A stretch of DNA of 64,000 bases from Rhodoblastus sp963703385 (GTDB taxonomy: Bacteria; Pseudomonadota; Alphaproteobacteria; Rhizobiales; Beijerinckiaceae): NCBI GenBank assembly GCA_963703385.1, contig OY969816.1, forward strand, positions 3,720,001 to 3,784,000. The letters are read 5' to 3'. The notes beneath the pieces were generated by a model. The model was given only the letters and a program-made list of their open reading frames with translations. It searched no databases and was not told the origin of the DNA. The translations under genes were made by a program, and so were the position numbers. Of this stretch, positions 60,374-64,000 are shown piece after piece (position 1 is the stretch's first letter; each line of letters begins with the position of its first letter).

Positions 60374-62581
60374 ATGAGCGAGCGCCAAGCGGAACATTGC
60401 GCCCGCCTCGCCGAGGTGCTGGTCCCGGTCGCGGTGGACCAGCCCTATTCTTATTCTATCCCGGATGGAATGGCTTTGTCGGAAGGCGATTTCGTAAAAA
60501 TTTCACTCGGCTCGCGCGCGCAGATCGGCGTGGTCTGGGCCTTGCGGCGCGGCTCATCCGACAAGCTCAAGCCCGTCATCGAGCGGCTGGACCTGCCGCC
60601 GCTTGCGGGAAAATTCCGCGCCCTGCTCGATTGGGTCGCCGCCTGGACCATGGCCCCGCGCGGCATGGTCCTGCGCATGGCGACACGGGCGGCGGAAGAC
60701 GCGGAAGACGAACCTTTGCGCATCGCGGTGCGCGCCACCGGCGCGCTCCCCAAACGACCGACCCCGACGCGCGCCCGGGTGCTGGCGGCGCTTGTCGGCG
60801 ATCTTGCCACGACCAGGAGCGAACTTGCCCGTCTCGCCGGGGTCTCGACCGGGGTGGTGGACGCGCTGATCGACGATGGCGCGCTGGAGGCCATCGCTCT
60901 GCCGCCGGAAACGCCCGGCGGAAGGCCCGACCCCGATTTTTGCGCGCCCCTCCTCTCGCCGGCGCAGGAAAAGGCGGCGCTGGACTTACGCGCAGCGGTG
61001 GCGTCGCGGGCGTTCAAGCCGGTCCTGCTGGAGGGCGTCACCGGCTCGGGCAAGACCGAAGTCTATTTCGAGGCTTTGGCGCAGGCCCTGACGGACGGCG
61101 GCCAGGCCTTGATCCTGATGCCGGAAATCGCCCTTACGGCGCAGTTTCTCGAACGTTTCACCAGGAGATTCGGCCAGCCGCCGGCCGAATGGCATTCCGG
61201 CCTGTCGGAGCGCCGCCGAGCGCGCATCTGGCGCGGCGCCGCGGAAGGCGAGGTCAGGGCGGTGGCGGGCGCGCGCTCGGCTCTGTTCCTGCCCTTCAAG
61301 GATTTGCGGCTGATCGTGGTCGATGAGGAGCACGAGGCGGCCTACAAGCAGGAGGACGGCGTGATCTATCACGCCCGCGACATGGCGGTGGTGCGCGCCA
61401 AGCGCGAATCCTGCGCCATTGCGCTCGCCTCCGCGACCCCCTCGATCGAGACGCGCGAAAACGCCCGCCAGGGGCGCTATGGCTGGCTGAGGCTCCAAAA
61501 CCGTTTCGCCGGACGGGCCTTGCCCAAAATCGAGGCGATCGACCTGCGACGTGAAGGTTTTTCACGAGGCAGGTGGATTGCGCCGCGCCTGGTTGAGGCG
61601 ATGCGACAAAATTTCACACGCCATGAACAGGCGCTGCTTTTCCTCAACCGGCGCGGCTATGCGCCGCTGACCCTGTGCCGCGCCTGCGGTCACCGCTTCC
61701 AGTGCCCGAACTGCTCGGCCTGGCTGGTCGAGCACCGCGCGCGCCGCGCCCTGGTCTGCCACCATTGCGGCCATGTCGAGCGCCGACCGGACAAATGCCC
61801 GGCCTGCGGAACCGAGGAGTCGCTCATTGCCTGTGGCCCGGGGGTCGAACGCCTCGCGGAGGAGGCCGCCGAGCTTTTCCCCGAGGCGCGCCTGCTTGTG
61901 CTGTCCTCGGACATGCCGGGCGGAACGCAAAGGATGCGAGCCGAATTGCAGGCGGTGGAGAATCGCGAATTCGATCTGGTCATCGGCACCCAGCTCGTCG
62001 CCAAGGGCCATCATTTCCCGCATCTGACTTTGGTCGGCGTGGTGGACGCGGACATCGGGCTGGCGAACGGCGATCCGCGCGCCGCCGAGCGGACGTTTCA
62101 GCTGCTCAATCAGGTGGCGGGCCGGGCCGGGCGCGGAGAGCGGCCGGGGCGCGCCTTGCTGCAGACATTTCAACCCGATCACCCGGTGCTCCGGGCGTTG
62201 TTGTCCGGCGATGTCGAGCGCTTTTACCGCGAGGAGACCGAGGTCCGCCGCGCCGGCGGCCTGCCGCCCTTCGGCCGGCTCGCCGCAGTCGTCGTTTCGG
62301 CGGCGGACCGGACGGCCGCCGAGTTTTTCGCCCGCGAACTGGCGCGCGCCGCCCATCGGGTTCAGGCCGAGGCCGACGGGCCGGCCGCGCAGATCGTCAT
62401 TCTCGGTCCGGCTGAGGCCCCGATCGCGGTGCTGCGCGGCAGGAGCCGGTTCCGCCTGCTGGTCAAGGCCCCGCGCGCCGCCGACCTGCAAGCCTTTTTA
62501 CGCGACGTTCTGGCGCGTGCTGCCAAACCGAAGGGCGGCGTGCGCGTCGCGGTGGACATCGATCCGCAGAATTTCCTGTGA
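60374..62581 (+). CDS. priA: Primosomal protein N' (PriA helicase)
   Basis: A 735-residue replication-restart helicase. Walker A G-V-T-G-S-G-K-T-E-V-Y, DEAH-type box V-V-D-E-E-H-E-A-A-Y-K-Q, and the zinc-binding cysteines in C-R-A-C-G-H-R-F-Q-C-P-N-C and C-H-H-C-G-H with C-P-A-C-G. N-terminal 3'-end-binding domain and C-terminal domain are full length. It is transcribed with the direction of secA and followed by the atp operon. Confidence 0.96.
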   Translation: MSERQAEHCARLAEVLVPVAVDQPYSYSIPDGMALSEGDFVKISLGSRAQIGVVWALRRGSSDKLKPVIERLDLPPLAGKFRALLDWVAAWTMAPRGMVLRMATRAAEDAEDEPLRIAVRATGALPKRPTPTRARVLAALVGDLATTRSELARLAGVSTGVVDALIDDGALEAIALPPETPGGRPDPDFCAPLLSPAQEKAALDLRAAVASRAFKPVLLEGVTGSGKTEVYFEALAQALTDGGQALILMPEIALTAQFLERFTRRFGQPPAEWHSGLSERRRARIWRGAAEGEVRAVAGARSALFLPFKDLRLIVVDEEHEAAYKQEDGVIYHARDMAVVRAKRESCAIALASATPSIETRENARQGRYGWLRLQNRFAGRALPKIEAIDLRREGFSRGRWIAPRLVEAMRQNFTRHEQALLFLNRRGYAPLTLCRACGHRFQCPNCSAWLVEHRARRALVCHHCGHVERRPDKCPACGTEESLIACGPGVERLAEEAAELFPEARLLVLSSDMPGGTQRMRAELQAVENREFDLVIGTQLVAKGHHFPHLTLVGVVDADIGLANGDPRAAERTFQLLNQVAGRAGRGERPGRALLQTFQPDHPVLRALLSGDVERFYREETEVRRAGGLPPFGRLAAVVVSAADRTAAEFFARELARAAHRVQAEADGPAAQIVILGPAEAPIAVLRGRSRFRLLVKAPRAADLQAFLRDVLARAAKPKGGVRVAVDIDPQNFL

Positions 62582-62865
62582 AAACTGCCCGAGGAATTTT
62601 CCGCCGATCGTCTTTTAGTACAAGTCCCGCATGATTTTTTCGCGTTTCACCGACATGTCGCCGCAAATCCATACTTTCGTTCATGCCTCGGCGGGATGGT
62701 CAGGGTTGCGCGGGCTGGCGCCCTATGTTACGGAGGCCGCGCCTTTCGGGGAGCCGCGCTTTGCCGCTCTCCGTCCCAGACAATTCAGCCCTTCGACAAG
62801 ATGTGGCGACTGCCGCCGGACCGTTCGAGGGGGATGGTCGATCAATCTCGAAGGGACTTTTCCGC

Positions 62866-63449
62866 GTGGCTGACGTCGACGACTCACACAATTCCGCGGC
62901 CAATCCGACCTCCGGCGTCGCGGAACGCTATGCCCAGGCCCTTTTTTCCCTTGCCCAGGAACAGAACGTCACCGACGCCGTCGCCGACGCGCTGGGCAAT
63001 TTCGCGGAGATGATCGAGCAAAGCGCCGATCTCGAGCGCCTCGTCCTCAGCCCGGTCTTTTCCGCCGAGGACCAGCTCAAGGCCGTTTCCGCCCTTCTCG
63101 ACAATTATGGCTTTGGCGGAATCACCGCCAATTTCATCAAGCTGGTCGCCTCGAAGCGCCGGCTGTTCGTGCTTCCCGACATGATCCGCGCCTTCCAGGC
63201 GCTGAACGACAAGGCCAAGGGCGTGACCCGCGCCGACGTCACCGTCGCCGCGCCTTTGTCGCCCCATCATGGCGCCGCGCTCGAACAGGCGCTGCGCGAG
63301 GTTTCGGGCGGCAAGACCGTCAAGGTCAACGTCAATGTCGATCCCTCGATCATTGGCGGCATCGTCGTCAAACTCGGCTCGCGCATGGTCGACGCCTCGT
63401 TGAAGACCAAGCTCAATTCGCTCCGTACACGTATGAAAGAGGTCGGCTG

Positions 63450-63450
<1 letters not shown>
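62866..63450 (+). CDS. atpH: F1F0 ATP synthase delta subunit
   Basis: A 194-residue OSCP/delta protein that ties F1 to the peripheral stalk. G-V-A-E-R-Y-A-Q-A-L-F-S-L-A-Q-E near the start and I-I-G-G-I-V-V-K-L-G-S-R-M-V-D-A-S near the end are the family signatures. GTG 62866 with AAGGGA about 11 bases upstream is the start; the frame extends upstream but without homology. Its stop overlaps the atpA ATG (TGATG). The 284-base spacer to priA holds no gene and should contain the atp promoter. Confidence 0.94.

Positions 63451-64000
<550 letters not shown>

Noticed and set aside
56639..60397. A 1252-codon open frame on the minus strand opposite secA
   Set aside because: Antisense shadow of DUF2147 and secA; no recognisable domains, and secA is unmistakable.

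Overview
The window is GC-rich alphaproteobacterial chromosome, most likely order Rhizobiales (Hyphomicrobiales) and a free-living diazotroph. The evidence is a nif cluster with a rhizobial-type cysteine-rich NifA, the order-typical small genes (FYDLN-acid protein, TIGR02302 protein, DUF1476 F-ATPase zeta inhibitor next to purC), and the argH/tlpA, purC-purS-purQ-purL-bolA-grxD and mdh-sucCDAB-lpd neighbourhoods. The genus cannot be fixed from the sequence alone.

Positions 1-9.9 kb: nitrogen fixation. On the minus strand, 5' to 3', lie a YqeB/EF2563-like molybdenum-enzyme gene and modD, nifA, a DUF2971 gene, then nifB-fdxN-(4Fe-4S LRV)-nifZ-nifT-SIR2-like as one tight run. A [2Fe-2S] ferredoxin gene faces them on the plus strand. 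NifA-type upstream sites (TGT-N10-ACA) and -24/-12 sigma-54 promoters sit in front of the ferredoxin gene and of nifB; the nifB promoter also decides the nifB start. A further sigma-54-like element precedes the yqeB-like/modD pair. The cluster stops about 0.5 kb from the 3' end of a tRNA-Arg(CCG) gene.

Positions 10.4-23.8 kb: polA, a GNAT gene, a polysaccharide-deacetylase-like gene, a degenerate phytochrome-like PAS/GAF protein, a YchJ-family SEC-C protein, ychF, FYDLN-acid, HNH endonuclease, 3-hydroxybutyryl-CoA dehydrogenase, etfA-etfB and a cobalamin adenosyltransferase gene. ychF and etfA each carry a single-base frameshift, which looks more like sequence error than real decay.

Positions 23.8-39.7 kb: TIGR02302 protein with an in-frame minisatellite, lysA-lptM-argH with divergent tlpA, grxD-bolA-purL, an OmpW-family gene inserted between purL and purQ with an FNR/FixK-type box in front of it, purQ-purS-purC, the F-ATPase zeta inhibitor, xerC and a variant ClC channel.

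Positions 39.7-48.8 kb: a complete TCA segment on the minus strand (mdh-sucC-sucD-sucA-sucB-lpd) ending in a good intrinsic terminator.

Positions 49-64 kb: TetR-zapE, MarR, the overlapping run tsaD-PLD nuclease-gpsA followed by yciI-EVE, then plus-strand hemC-hemD-DUF2147, secA, a pair of intergenic repeats, priA, and the start of the F1-ATPase operon (atpH, atpA cut by the window end).
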